From: Flavobacterium plurextorum
GTDB taxonomy: Bacteria; Bacteroidota; Bacteroidia; Flavobacteriales; Flavobacteriaceae
Reading direction: 5' to 3'
Assembly: GCF_002217395.1 (NCBI RefSeq)
Contig: NZ_MUHD01000011.1
Span: forward strand, 183,896 to 247,895
DNA length: 64,000 nt
Shown here: positions 18,728 to 27,679 of the stretch, in pieces
Layout: every line of letters begins with the position of its first letter
Position numbering within the stretch: the stretch's first letter is position 1
Made by a program: the position numbers and the translations under genes
The notes under the pieces: model-generated
What the model was told of the DNA's origin: nothing
The model's database searches: none
What the model saw: the letters and a program-made list of their open reading frames with translations, nothing else

Positions 18728-21559
18728 TTATGGATTAATAGTCCATGAAACAAAATACTGCTGCCCGATTAATCCAGCTCCAATTACTTGATAGTATTCT
18801 TTACCGCCAATATTAGCAGCTCCAAGTTTTACAACAGATTTCAATTTTGGAATTCCGTAATTTACCTGTGCATCTATTACTGTAGCAGATTTGATTGTAC
18901 CATCAGCGAAGCCAGACTCCCATTCGTACTCACTATTCCATCTTCCGCTTACATTAAACCCGAAATTTTTAAATACTTTCTCATTACCAATAGATAGTTT
19001 AATTCTATGTTTTGGAGTATTAAATCCTGCCTCAAAACTTGGGTCTTTTTCTTGATCAAAATCAAATTGAGCATAATTGTAGTTCACACCTAGTTCATAA
19101 TCAGCAATTATTTTTTTAGTAAGCCCAACTCCAACTCCAAATGAATGTATCTCCACATCTGAATTGGTATACAATTGATACACTCTATATTCTCCATTTT
19201 GAATCGCTCTTACCGATTGAACTCCTGGATCTGTAACTCCTCCTGCAAGATTTGGATTATCTTGTGCTGTTCCGTAGAAAGGAGAAATCACATTTAAATT
19301 ACCAATGAAGTTATTGTAGATATTATAATAACCGTTAAGATCGATTGACATACCATTAAAAACAGAACGATATCCCAATTCAAAAGCTTTTACTTCTTCT
19401 GGTTTCACATAATTTGCCCTTGCTTTTTTCAACAATGCCGCTGCCGCTATTGGATTGCTTCCTGCCATTGCTGAAAAAGCATTAACTGAACTTGCTAAAT
19501 AAGAATTACCATAAGCATCAAGACCTGTCATGTTTTTAGTTGTACTTCCGCCGCTGTAAGCCTGACCTTCTGCGCTTAAACTAAAAGTTTCACTAAATCT
19601 AGTTAAGTTATCTGGAGCAGATCCAATCAATACTGCGTTTCCAATATTAAATCCGATATACTGATCTTGAGTTGACGGATTTCTGAAACCTGTCTGGAAT
19701 GAAGCTCTAATATTATGATTTTTCTTTTCTCCTCCTGAATATACCAAAGATAAACGCGGCGAATAATTACCATCAAAGTTTTTAGATTTATCATAACGAA
19801 GTGAACCCGTGAACTTCAATCTATCTTCTAAGAATTTCTTCATTAACTGAGCATAAGCACCATACTCATTATAATCAATCGGTCCATTTGCATCTGTATA
19901 AATTCTACCATGAGAATTAAGCTCATAAGCTCTAAACGAACCTCCTACTTGAATTTCGGCAAATTTTATCAAATCTCTAAAATTATAATTTGCATCAGAA
20001 TGATAAATTCTAGAATTATCAACCAATCTTGAGCCTGAACGAACATCTGGATCAGCTATAACTTGATTAAAAGCATTTTTAAATTCAGCTGTACCGGGCA
20101 TAAAACGACCTGTATCAGCCGTAGCTCTTCCCACAGCATGCGCCTGTTGCGGCGTCATACCGGCTAATGTTCCCTGAATGTAAGCTCCAGCATATTGACC
20201 AAACCAAGTATTATCGTCTTTCCATTTTCTATTTACATTAATACCTGTAAAAACCATATCATAAGAATGCCCTCCATCTTCAGATGTAGTATATCCTCTC
20301 ACAAAAAAGTTCTTCCCTTTAACTTCTAATTTATGCTGCTGCATAAAAAAATCGTTCAAATAATATCTATTTCCTCCTTGATAAACCGCATTACCAGTAC
20401 CAAATTTACTTTGCCAGATAATTTCCAATCTCTCATCTCCAAAAGGCCTTCCATGAAAAGAGAAATCAATTTTTTTATTTGCCGCCTTATTATTAGTTAA
20501 ATCAATTTCATTATATCCTGTTCTACTAACATTTGAATCAGGCAAAAGATTAGATGCTCCTGCAGGAATCAATCCCATTGCTTCTAATTTTTTACCTACT
20601 CCTTTAATATTTGTCGAAGCCTCATCACCATAAACATTAATACCATCATAACTAGGATCAACTCTACCGATATTTCCTCTAGTCTTATCATCATAATTTG
20701 TTGCATACCAATCGGTAGCCTGCATATAGGTAAAGTTCGCTTTTGCTGCAAAGTATTTATTAAAAGCATGCGCAAATCGAATACCAAAATCATAATACCC
20801 GTTTGTGCCCGCAGCTTCTTGCGAAGTCACACCATATTTAAAATAAGTCGAAACACCTTGATAAGTAAATGGACTTTTACTATTCATAAACAAAATTCCA
20901 TTAAATGCATTTGCCCCATACAACGCAGAAGATGCTCCCGGCAGAAGCTCAACACTTTGTACATCAATTTCCGAAACCCCAATCATGTTTCCAAGCACAA
21001 AATTCAACAACGGAGATGAGTTATCCATACCATCTACCAATTGCATAAAACGTGTATTAGCAACTGAAGCAAATCCTCTAGTATTAATCGACTTAAAAGT
21101 CATACTACTAGTATTCATCTGTACTTCTTTTAAATTTTCCAACCCATCATAAAAAGATGGTGAAGCCGTTTTTTTGATGTCCTGAATACCCATTCTTTCA
21201 ATAGTAACAGGAGACTCAAAAACACGCTCAGGTGTTCGAGAAGCAGAAACGACTATCTCATCAAGCTTAGTCTCTTCATCTTTTAAGATCACATTTACTT
21301 TTTGATTTGCCGATGTAACACTAATAATTTTTGTTTCAAATCCTACTGCAGAAACCTTTATAGAAAAAGGCAGTTTAGCTTTAGTAGTCAATTTAAACGA
21401 TCCGTCAAAATCAGTAGACGCACCACTGTTTTCTCCAGCAACAACAACATTAGCACCAGGAATAGATTGTTTGTTACCATCTGTAACCGAACCTGTTATT
21501 GTATTCTGCGCAAAAGATATTCCGCTGAACAATAACATAATTAGCAAGTAGACTCTCAT
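18728..21559 (-). CDS. TonB-dependent outer-membrane receptor
   Basis: A 943-residue outer-membrane protein. Residues 1-17 form a signal peptide (ends GISFAQ). An N-terminal carboxypeptidase-D-regulatory-like domain follows (ITGSVTDGNKQSIPGANVVV). A TonB-box-like segment (LDEIVVSASRTPE, about 97-109) comes next, then the plug (NTRGFASVANTRFMQLVDG and VELLPGASSALYGANAFNG). The remainder is a 22-strand-type barrel ending QQYFVSWTINP. It imports an unknown ligand using TonB energy. The SGNH lipoprotein downstream is its probable partner; no SusD homologue is seen. Confidence 0.92.
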   Translation of the reverse strand: MRVYLLIMLLFSGISFAQNTITGSVTDGNKQSIPGANVVVAGENSGASTDFDGSFKLTTKAKLPFSIKVSAVGFETKIISVTSANQKVNVILKDEETKLDEIVVSASRTPERVFESPVTIERMGIQDIKKTASPSFYDGLENLKEVQMNTSSMTFKSINTRGFASVANTRFMQLVDGMDNSSPLLNFVLGNMIGVSEIDVQSVELLPGASSALYGANAFNGILFMNSKSPFTYQGVSTYFKYGVTSQEAAGTNGYYDFGIRFAHAFNKYFAAKANFTYMQATDWYATNYDDKTRGNIGRVDPSYDGINVYGDEASTNIKGVGKKLEAMGLIPAGASNLLPDSNVSRTGYNEIDLTNNKAANKKIDFSFHGRPFGDERLEIIWQSKFGTGNAVYQGGNRYYLNDFFMQQHKLEVKGKNFFVRGYTTSEDGGHSYDMVFTGINVNRKWKDDNTWFGQYAGAYIQGTLAGMTPQQAHAVGRATADTGRFMPGTAEFKNAFNQVIADPDVRSGSRLVDNSRIYHSDANYNFRDLIKFAEIQVGGSFRAYELNSHGRIYTDANGPIDYNEYGAYAQLMKKFLEDRLKFTGSLRYDKSKNFDGNYSPRLSLVYSGGEKKNHNIRASFQTGFRNPSTQDQYIGFNIGNAVLIGSAPDNLTRFSETFSLSAEGQAYSGGSTTKNMTGLDAYGNSYLASSVNAFSAMAGSNPIAAAALLKKARANYVKPEEVKAFELGYRSVFNGMSIDLNGYYNIYNNFIGNLNVISPFYGTAQDNPNLAGGVTDPGVQSVRAIQNGEYRVYQLYTNSDVEIHSFGVGVGLTKKIIADYELGVNYNYAQFDFDQEKDPSFEAGFNTPKHRIKLSIGNEKVFKNFGFNVSGRWNSEYEWESGFADGTIKSATVIDAQVNYGIPKLKSVVKLGAANIGGKEYYQVIGAGLIGQQYFVSWTINP

Positions 21560-21866
21560 TGGGTTAGTTTTTTCGTTAGTATATAGCCAAAATACACAAA
21601 TATTTTAATATGCATAAAAAAACGTTAAAAAAAATTAATATTTACCACGTATTTATGCAATATTTTAACTATTTGCTAATTGAATTTATTAGAATAAAAA
21701 CAAAGAAAACCTAAAGAAAAACCAATTTACTATGCATACATATTAATTTTTATCAAAAAATTGAAAAATTCACAAAAATACATAGGCTGAAAAAAAATTT
21801 TGACAATAAAAAAAAGCGAGACCTAAATCTCGCTTTTTTAACATTATTGATATTTTAAAAATATAT
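21560..21866. other. Intergenic region between glmS and the TonB receptor gene
   Basis: Very AT-rich. It holds the glmS terminator at 21809-21840 and presumably the receptor promoter. I found no exact TAnnTTTG box near the receptor start and no RNA gene. Confidence 0.5.
21809..21840 (-). terminator. Terminator of the glmS operon
   Basis: AAAAAAGCGAGA, CCTAAA and TCTCGCTTTTTT make a classic stem with T-run, 27 bases after the glmS stop on the minus strand. Confidence 0.85.
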
Positions 21867-23717
21867 TTATTCCACCGTAACAGATTTTGCTAAGTTACGC
21901 GGTTGATCAACATTACAACCTCTCATAACTGCAATATAGTAAGAAAGCAATTGTAAAGGTATTGTAGTAATAAGCGGTGACAATGCATCTGAAGTTTCTG
22001 GAATTTCGATTACATAATCTGCTAATTCACGAACTTGTGTATCACCTTTAGTAACAACAGCAATAATTTTACCGCTGCGCGATTTAATCTCTTGAATGTT
22101 ACTTACAATTTTATCATAATGACCTTGCTTAGGCGCAATTACAATAACCGGCATATGCTCATCAATTAAAGCAATTGGACCATGTTTCATTTCTGCCGCA
22201 GGATAACCTTCAGCGTGAATATAAGATATCTCCTTAAGCTTTAAAGCACCTTCAAGTGCAACTGGGAAATTATATCCTCTTCCTAAGTAAAGACAGTTTG
22301 GCGCATCTTTAAAAGCCGCAGCGATTTCTTTTGAACGATCATTTGTTTCTAAAGCCTCAGCAACTTTTTCAGGAATTAATTCTAATTCTTGTAAATAAGC
22401 ATGGAAATCAGGATTTGACAACGTTCCTTTTGCTTTTCCTAATCTCAAAGCAATCATTGTTAAAACCGTGATCTGAGTTGTAAATGCCTTTGTAGACGCC
22501 ACCCCAATTTCTGGCCCAGCATGTGTATAAGCACCCGCATGACTTTCTCTTGAAATAGAAGAACCTACAACATTACAAACTCCAAATACAAAAGCTCCGT
22601 TTTCTTTAGCCAGCTTAATTGCCGCCATAGTATCTGCTGTTTCTCCTGATTGAGAAATAGCAATTACAACATCATCTTTATTGATAATTGGGTTTCTGTA
22701 TCTAAATTCAGAAGCATATTCTACCTCTACAGGAATTCTTGTAAACTCCTCAAAAATATATTCTGCTACTAAACCTGCATGCCATGAAGTTCCGCAGGCA
22801 ACAATTAAAATACGTTTTGCATTCAGGAATTTCTCCAAATTATCCTCAACACCAGCCATTTGAACGATTCCTTCATTTGCATGAAGTCTTCCTCTATAAG
22901 TATCCTTAATTACACTTGGCTGCTCGTAGATTTCTTTTAGCATGAAATGATCGTAACCGCCTTTTTCAATTTGCTCCAAGTTCATTTGAAGCTCCTGAAT
23001 ATAAGGATCTACTAAAGAATCATCTTTGATTTTTCTAATTTTAAGCGGTTTGTGCAATCTAATATTTGCCATTTCACCATCTTCTAAATATACTGCATTT
23101 GAAGTATATTCAATAAATGGAGACGCATCAGAAGCGATAAAGTACTCACCTTCACCTACTCCAATTGCTAATGGACTCCCTAGTCTTGCAGCAACAATTT
23201 CATTTGGATTCTTTTTATCAAATACTGCTATCGCATAAGCTCCAACAACTTGATTCAAAGCCACCTGAACTGCTTTTCCAAGTTTTAAATTTTCGTTTTT
23301 CTGAACTTCCTCAATTAGATTAACCAAAACTTCTGTATCTGTATCAGACTTAAAAGTATAACCTCTTTTAATCAGCTCTTCTTTTAAAGGAGCATAATTC
23401 TCGATAATACCGTTATGAATAATTACTAAATCACCAGAATTAGAAGCATGAGGATGTGAGTTCACATCATTTGGAACACCGTGAGTTGCCCAACGAGTGT
23501 GTCCAATTCCAATATTTCCATTAATTGTAAAACCTTCTTGCGCTTTTGCTTCAAGATCTGAAACTTTACCTTTTGTTTTACAAATTTTAACTCCTGCCTC
23601 GTCATCGTACAACATAACGCCGGCGCTATCATATCCTCTGTACTCAAGACGCTTTAATCCTTTTATAACTATAGGATAAGCCTCTCTATGACCGATATAC
23701 CCAACAATTCCACACAT
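21867..23717 (-). CDS. glmS: Glutamine--fructose-6-phosphate aminotransferase (GlmS)
   Basis: A 616-residue isomerising amidotransferase that makes glucosamine-6-phosphate from fructose-6-phosphate and glutamine, the first step to UDP-GlcNAc for peptidoglycan and lipopolysaccharide. The N-terminal glutaminase starts MCGIVGYIG with nucleophile Cys2 and includes GHTRWATHG and the IHNGIIENY loop. Two SIS sugar-isomerase domains follow (ISQSGETADTM near residue 350; YLGRGYNFPVALEGALKLKEISY in the second). It ends with the conserved LAKSVTVE. It is last in a three-gene run after a DUF4270 lipoprotein, nine bases away. No glmS ribozyme was seen. Confidence 0.97.
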   Translation of the reverse strand: MCGIVGYIGHREAYPIVIKGLKRLEYRGYDSAGVMLYDDEAGVKICKTKGKVSDLEAKAQEGFTINGNIGIGHTRWATHGVPNDVNSHPHASNSGDLVIIHNGIIENYAPLKEELIKRGYTFKSDTDTEVLVNLIEEVQKNENLKLGKAVQVALNQVVGAYAIAVFDKKNPNEIVAARLGSPLAIGVGEGEYFIASDASPFIEYTSNAVYLEDGEMANIRLHKPLKIRKIKDDSLVDPYIQELQMNLEQIEKGGYDHFMLKEIYEQPSVIKDTYRGRLHANEGIVQMAGVEDNLEKFLNAKRILIVACGTSWHAGLVAEYIFEEFTRIPVEVEYASEFRYRNPIINKDDVVIAISQSGETADTMAAIKLAKENGAFVFGVCNVVGSSISRESHAGAYTHAGPEIGVASTKAFTTQITVLTMIALRLGKAKGTLSNPDFHAYLQELELIPEKVAEALETNDRSKEIAAAFKDAPNCLYLGRGYNFPVALEGALKLKEISYIHAEGYPAAEMKHGPIALIDEHMPVIVIAPKQGHYDKIVSNIQEIKSRSGKIIAVVTKGDTQVRELADYVIEIPETSDALSPLITTIPLQLLSYYIAVMRGCNVDQPRNLAKSVTVE

Positions 23718-23726
23718 ATATATTTA

Positions 23727-25334
23727 TTAATTTGGTTTCGTGTAGTAAACCTCAAGCCTCAATCTTTTATCGTCTGGTACCGAAGACTTTCCTCCATATA
23801 AAATAGTTCCAAGCGGATTCATAACTGACGCTCTTGGCGCTTGAGAGATATTCTCATTCTTATTCTTTAAAAAATTCGAAGTCGAAATCGCTATACTCTC
23901 CGTTACAACCAATCCTAAATCAACATTTTTGGCTGTTTTATCTTTTATAAGATTACGGATATGTTCTGTAATTCTAATTTTATAGTTTTTTCCTCTTTTA
24001 TTATCATCAAGGTTAATCATACCTCCATAAATATACTTAGCCGTTTTAGGATCTGAGGTTACAAGATTTGAAGTTCCATCAGCAAGATAATCTACAACTG
24101 GAACATTATTAGTCAAATCATACAAATAAACTCTTTTCGGCTCCCTAGTTCCTGCCATTTTATCGGCATCGATATTAAATACCAAATTTGCTTCGTTAAC
24201 TTTCCAATTTTTAGCTCTGATCTCTTCAAGTTTTGCAGCAAAATCAGTAAGTCTAATAATTGCAAGCGAACCTTGACCGCCTTTTACGTAAAGCCTTTCG
24301 TCTCCTTCAGTTTTATTTATATTTGCTGTTGTAATAGCATTTTGATAATTAGCAGCTTTTTGATCTTGTAGTAAATTGACATTTGCACTAGAATTTGCAG
24401 GATTTACAATTGCCATTGTAATTGTTCTATCTTCTTTCTCTGTATCAGCATCTGTCGTACTTGCCGTTTTAGCTTTATAAGTAATTACAATTTTCCCTCC
24501 TGAAAAATCCAACAAAGCCATATTACCAGGGCTTCCATCCGCTTTTTCAACAGTAAAATACAAACCTCTAAAATATTCTTGAAATAAATCAGCAGCAGAA
24601 AGTTTTGAAGCCGGGGCGTTCAATATTTTTTGTTGAAAATAAGCGGTATTCAAATCCAAACGCATTTCTGGCGCAGTATAAGTTGTCGTTTCTTTTCCTG
24701 CCGCATCTGTTGTCTTATCCACATATTCTGCTGAACTAAAAAAGAATTGATCGTTTTGCAAAACATTAGTTGAATTGTTTAAACGAGATCCAACTTTATA
24801 CTGATTAAAAACATTATTTTCATCTGTATAATAAAACTGTGGCAATGAAACTCCATTACTAACATACGAACTGCGCATTTGAACGCCAGATTCATAAACA
24901 CTTAACTTAAGTTTTCCTTCTGTCGGTCCGTAAATAGAATCTAAAGTATAAGTATGAGTTCCATCACTATTAGTCGTTTTCAACTTCTTAAAATAAGGAA
25001 TACTTAGTCTCACACTTGTAATTACAGGCTCTTCACCAACAACTATAGGATATGGATTCGTTGTAGCAAAAGTTACTTGTGTAGCAAAATTAGCAGTCGT
25101 TGTTCCAAAAACAGGATTATCATAAATACCCAAAGCATTTACCGCCAAAACATTTGATTGAATAGGCGTAACCTCCTGATTAAAGGCTACAACATCATAT
25201 TTTTCAGACTCAAGTCCAAAATGATCATCACCAATTAAATCATCTCCAATTGCATTAAAATCTTTATCGCACGAATATAAAAGAACAACCGTAAGAGCTA
25301 AAAGTATTTTCTTAATAAAAGAAGTATTGTACAT
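23727..25334 (-). CDS. DUF4270 surface lipoprotein
   Basis: A 535-residue lipoprotein. The signal peptide ends LLYSC (Cys about residue 22), followed by DKDFNAIGDDLIG, the start typical of DUF4270 proteins. Other family features include an AVNALGIYDNPVFGTTTANF stretch near residue 65 and a C-terminal half rich in beta strands. DUF4270 is restricted to Bacteroidota and is probably an outer-membrane lipoprotein; function is unknown. It sits between the glycogen-synthase-like gene (21 bases upstream) and glmS (nine bases downstream). I recall this neighbourhood as recurring in Flavobacteriia, but cannot check it here. Confidence 0.85.
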   Translation of the reverse strand: MYNTSFIKKILLALTVVLLYSCDKDFNAIGDDLIGDDHFGLESEKYDVVAFNQEVTPIQSNVLAVNALGIYDNPVFGTTTANFATQVTFATTNPYPIVVGEEPVITSVRLSIPYFKKLKTTNSDGTHTYTLDSIYGPTEGKLKLSVYESGVQMRSSYVSNGVSLPQFYYTDENNVFNQYKVGSRLNNSTNVLQNDQFFFSSAEYVDKTTDAAGKETTTYTAPEMRLDLNTAYFQQKILNAPASKLSAADLFQEYFRGLYFTVEKADGSPGNMALLDFSGGKIVITYKAKTASTTDADTEKEDRTITMAIVNPANSSANVNLLQDQKAANYQNAITTANINKTEGDERLYVKGGQGSLAIIRLTDFAAKLEEIRAKNWKVNEANLVFNIDADKMAGTREPKRVYLYDLTNNVPVVDYLADGTSNLVTSDPKTAKYIYGGMINLDDNKRGKNYKIRITEHIRNLIKDKTAKNVDLGLVVTESIAISTSNFLKNKNENISQAPRASVMNPLGTILYGGKSSVPDDKRLRLEVYYTKPN

Positions 25335-25355
25335 GTTTAATAATAAAGTTAAAAT

Positions 25356-26162
25356 TTAAAGTCCCATTTCTTTATAGAAATTTGTATACGCTTCAGCGAA
25401 TGCATCTTTCGTGGCGAAAGGTAAAAAAGGTTTTCCTGAAGATTCTATAAATTTTGTTAAACTTGGAGAAACGTTTTCTGAAGCAATAATTACAGCATCA
25501 GAATGCAATATACTAGCTTTTAAGATGTTCTCATAGTTAGGAACTTCTAGATCTGATACAGATTCATGCGGAACTCCATCAAACTTTACTTTGTTAATCA
25601 TCTCCATATCTAGATTTTCATCAAAAGACTGACCATAAACTGATGTTACAATTTTTGTCTCAGAGAACAAAGCTTCATTTTTATAATAGTGCTTCATATA
25701 AATTGGCAGCATAGATGCCAGCCAGCCATGAACATGAATAATATCTGGAACCCAATTCAATTTTTTCACCGTTTCAACAACGCCTTTAGCAAAAAATATG
25801 GCTCTTTCGTCATTATCAGGATACAAAACACCTTCTTCATCAGCAAAAGTTGCTTTGCGCTTGAAGTATTCATCATTATCGATAAAGTAAACCTGAATTC
25901 TTTCTTTAGGAATTGAAGCCACCTTAATAATCAATGGCATATCTAAATCATTCACTACCAAATTCATCCCTGAAAGCCTAATTACCTCGTGTAATTGATG
26001 TCTTCTCTCGTTGATATTTCCATATCTTGGCATGAAAATTCTTATCTGACCTCCTTGATCGTTAATCATTTTCGGAACGTCATAAGACATTAAAGAAACT
26101 TCATTTTCAGCCAAATAAGGCACGACTTCAGATGATACATATAATATCCTCTTATCTTTCAT
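25356..26162 (-). CDS. Glycogen-synthase N-domain-like protein (probably not catalytic)
   Basis: I chose the ATG at 26162 (MKDKRILYVSSEVVPYLAE, 268 residues); an upstream start at 26204 would add 14 unusual residues. The protein resembles the GT5 N-terminal Rossmann domain of glycogen/starch synthases: VSSEVVPY at the start, FMPRYGNINERRHQLHEVIRLSG, and DIIHVHGWLASMLPIY. Two things are missing. The ADP-glucose-binding K-x-GG motif after VxSExxP is replaced by ENEVSLMSYDV. The whole C-terminal GT-B domain (about 200 residues) is also absent. So it is unlikely to polymerise glucose; a regulatory or structural role is more plausible. It is first in the run to DUF4270 and glmS. Confidence 0.78.
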   Translation of the reverse strand: MKDKRILYVSSEVVPYLAENEVSLMSYDVPKMINDQGGQIRIFMPRYGNINERRHQLHEVIRLSGMNLVVNDLDMPLIIKVASIPKERIQVYFIDNDEYFKRKATFADEEGVLYPDNDERAIFFAKGVVETVKKLNWVPDIIHVHGWLASMLPIYMKHYYKNEALFSETKIVTSVYGQSFDENLDMEMINKVKFDGVPHESVSDLEVPNYENILKASILHSDAVIIASENVSPSLTKFIESSGKPFLPFATKDAFAEAYTNFYKEMGL

Positions 26163-26201
26163 AAATAGTATTTTACTTAATTTTTGGTAATAAAAACGTT
26201 G

Positions 26202-26209
26202 CAAAATTA
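26202..26209 (-). promoter_or_regulatory. -7 element for the glycogen-synthase-like/DUF4270/glmS run
   Basis: On the minus strand, TAATTTTG fits TAnnTTTG and lies about 40 bases before the start at 26162. It is back-to-back with the panC element. No clear -33 box. Confidence 0.4.
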
Positions 26210-26240
26210 CAAAAATTTATGCAGTTATTAACTAATATAT

Positions 26241-26248
26241 TATGTTTG
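26241..26248 (+). promoter_or_regulatory. -7 element for panCD
   Basis: TATGTTTG fits TAnnTTTG and lies 23 bases before the panC start chosen at 26272. This also argues against the earlier ATG at 26242, which would fall inside the box. Confidence 0.45.
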
Positions 26249-26271
26249 CACTAAATTTTAATAATACCGCC

Positions 26272-27120
26272 ATGCATATTTTCTACGGCAAAGTAGCTCT
26301 GATAGCCTATTTAAAAACTATCAAAACCGCAAATTCGACTATAGGATTTGTACCAACAATGGGAGCTTTGCACCAAGGGCATCTGGCTTTAATGCAGCGA
26401 TCGCTAAAAGAAAACGACGACACTGTTGTAAGCATTTTCGTAAATCCAACACAATTCAACAATCCTGAAGATCTCGAAAAATACCCTCGAACTCTTGAAG
26501 AAGATGTGAAAAAAATGCGAGGATTAAGCGACAAAATAATTTTATACGCTCCTTCTGTAGATGATATCTATGAAGGACAAACAATTTCGCAGTCATTTGA
26601 CTTTGACGGATTAGAAAATCAAATGGAAGGTAAATTCAGACCTGGACATTTTAACGGAGTTGGAACTATCGTAAAACGTTTGTTTGAAATCGTGACTCCA
26701 ACTAATGCTTATTTTGGAGAAAAAGATTTTCAACAGCTGCAAATTGTTAAAAAACTAGTTGAGAAAAATGACCTTCCAGTAAATGTTGTAGGCTGCCCAA
26801 TTTTCAGAGAAGACAATCTGCTTGCCATGAGTTCTAGAAATGAGCGATTGACTGCAGAAGAAAGAAAAGAAGCTTCAATAATCTACAAAGTCCTTACTGA
26901 AGCTAAAGAAATCTTTCAAAACAGCACCCCCGAAGAAACCATCAAATTTGTTGAAGAATCTTTTAAAGACAACAAAAGATTCGAACTCGAATATTTTGTC
27001 ATTGCTGACGAATCTACATTATTATCAATCGATCATAAAATTAACGACAAAAAATACCGTGCGTTTATAGCAGTATTTGTTAATTCTATAAGGTTAATAG
27101 ACACCATTTCATTTAATTAA
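26272..27120 (+). CDS. panC: Pantothenate synthetase (PanC)
   Basis: A 282-residue enzyme that ligates pantoate and beta-alanine with ATP to form pantothenate, in coenzyme A synthesis. I use the ATG at 26272 (MHIFYGK), which gives the usual family length; the ATG at 26242 would add ten residues and overlap the promoter box. Motifs include FVPTMGALHQGHLAL (ATP-binding HxGH-like), SIFVNPTQFN, KFRPGHFNGVGT, TNAYFGEKDFQQL and the MSSRNERLT KMSKS-like loop. panD follows after 14 bases. Confidence 0.96.
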   Translation: MHIFYGKVALIAYLKTIKTANSTIGFVPTMGALHQGHLALMQRSLKENDDTVVSIFVNPTQFNNPEDLEKYPRTLEEDVKKMRGLSDKIILYAPSVDDIYEGQTISQSFDFDGLENQMEGKFRPGHFNGVGTIVKRLFEIVTPTNAYFGEKDFQQLQIVKKLVEKNDLPVNVVGCPIFREDNLLAMSSRNERLTAEERKEASIIYKVLTEAKEIFQNSTPEETIKFVEESFKDNKRFELEYFVIADESTLLSIDHKINDKKYRAFIAVFVNSIRLIDTISFN

Positions 27121-27134
27121 ATTACCTTTGCAAC

Positions 27135-27485
27135 ATGCAAATTCAAGTTATAAAATCAAAAATTCATCGAGTTAAAGTAACTGGAGCCGATTTAAATTAT
27201 ATTGGCAGTATTACTATTGATGAAACTTTACTAGAAGCTTCAAATATCATTGAAGGTGAAAAAGTAGCTATCGTTAACATTAATAATGGAGAACGTTTTG
27301 AAACTTATGCCATTAAAGGAGAAAAAAATTCAGGTGAAATTACACTGAATGGTCCAGCTGCTAGAAAAGTTCAAAAAGATGATATTATCATCATTATTTC
27401 ATATGCAACCTTAGAATTTGAAGAAGCAAAAACCTTCAAACCATGGATTATTTTCCCTAATGAAAATGACAATTCATTAACCTAG
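27135..27485 (+). CDS. panD: Aspartate 1-decarboxylase proenzyme (PanD)
   Basis: A 116-residue proenzyme that decarboxylates aspartate to beta-alanine, the substrate of the adjacent PanC. It self-cleaves at the Gly24-Ser25 bond in YIGSITIDETLL to produce the pyruvoyl cofactor. The first residues (MQIQVIKSKIHRVKVTGADL) and the NGERFETYAI and LNGPAARKVQKDDIIIIISYA segments match the family. Length is slightly under the usual ~126. It forms a panCD operon. Confidence 0.96.
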   Translation: MQIQVIKSKIHRVKVTGADLNYIGSITIDETLLEASNIIEGEKVAIVNINNGERFETYAIKGEKNSGEITLNGPAARKVQKDDIIIIISYATLEFEEAKTFKPWIIFPNENDNSLT

Positions 27486-27679
27486 GTTTCAACCTCAAAT
27501 TATATCTTATTTTACTATTTGTCAAAAATTTATTTTGCACAAAGAGGACTTCTTTTGCCTTAACCCAAACAAACGCAAAAGCACAAATACTATTGCTTTT
27601 TTTAAAATCCCAAATTAATAAAAGAGCAAATAAAGTATTATATTGCCACACTATTTTCAATACTTTTTAATTCACTGAA

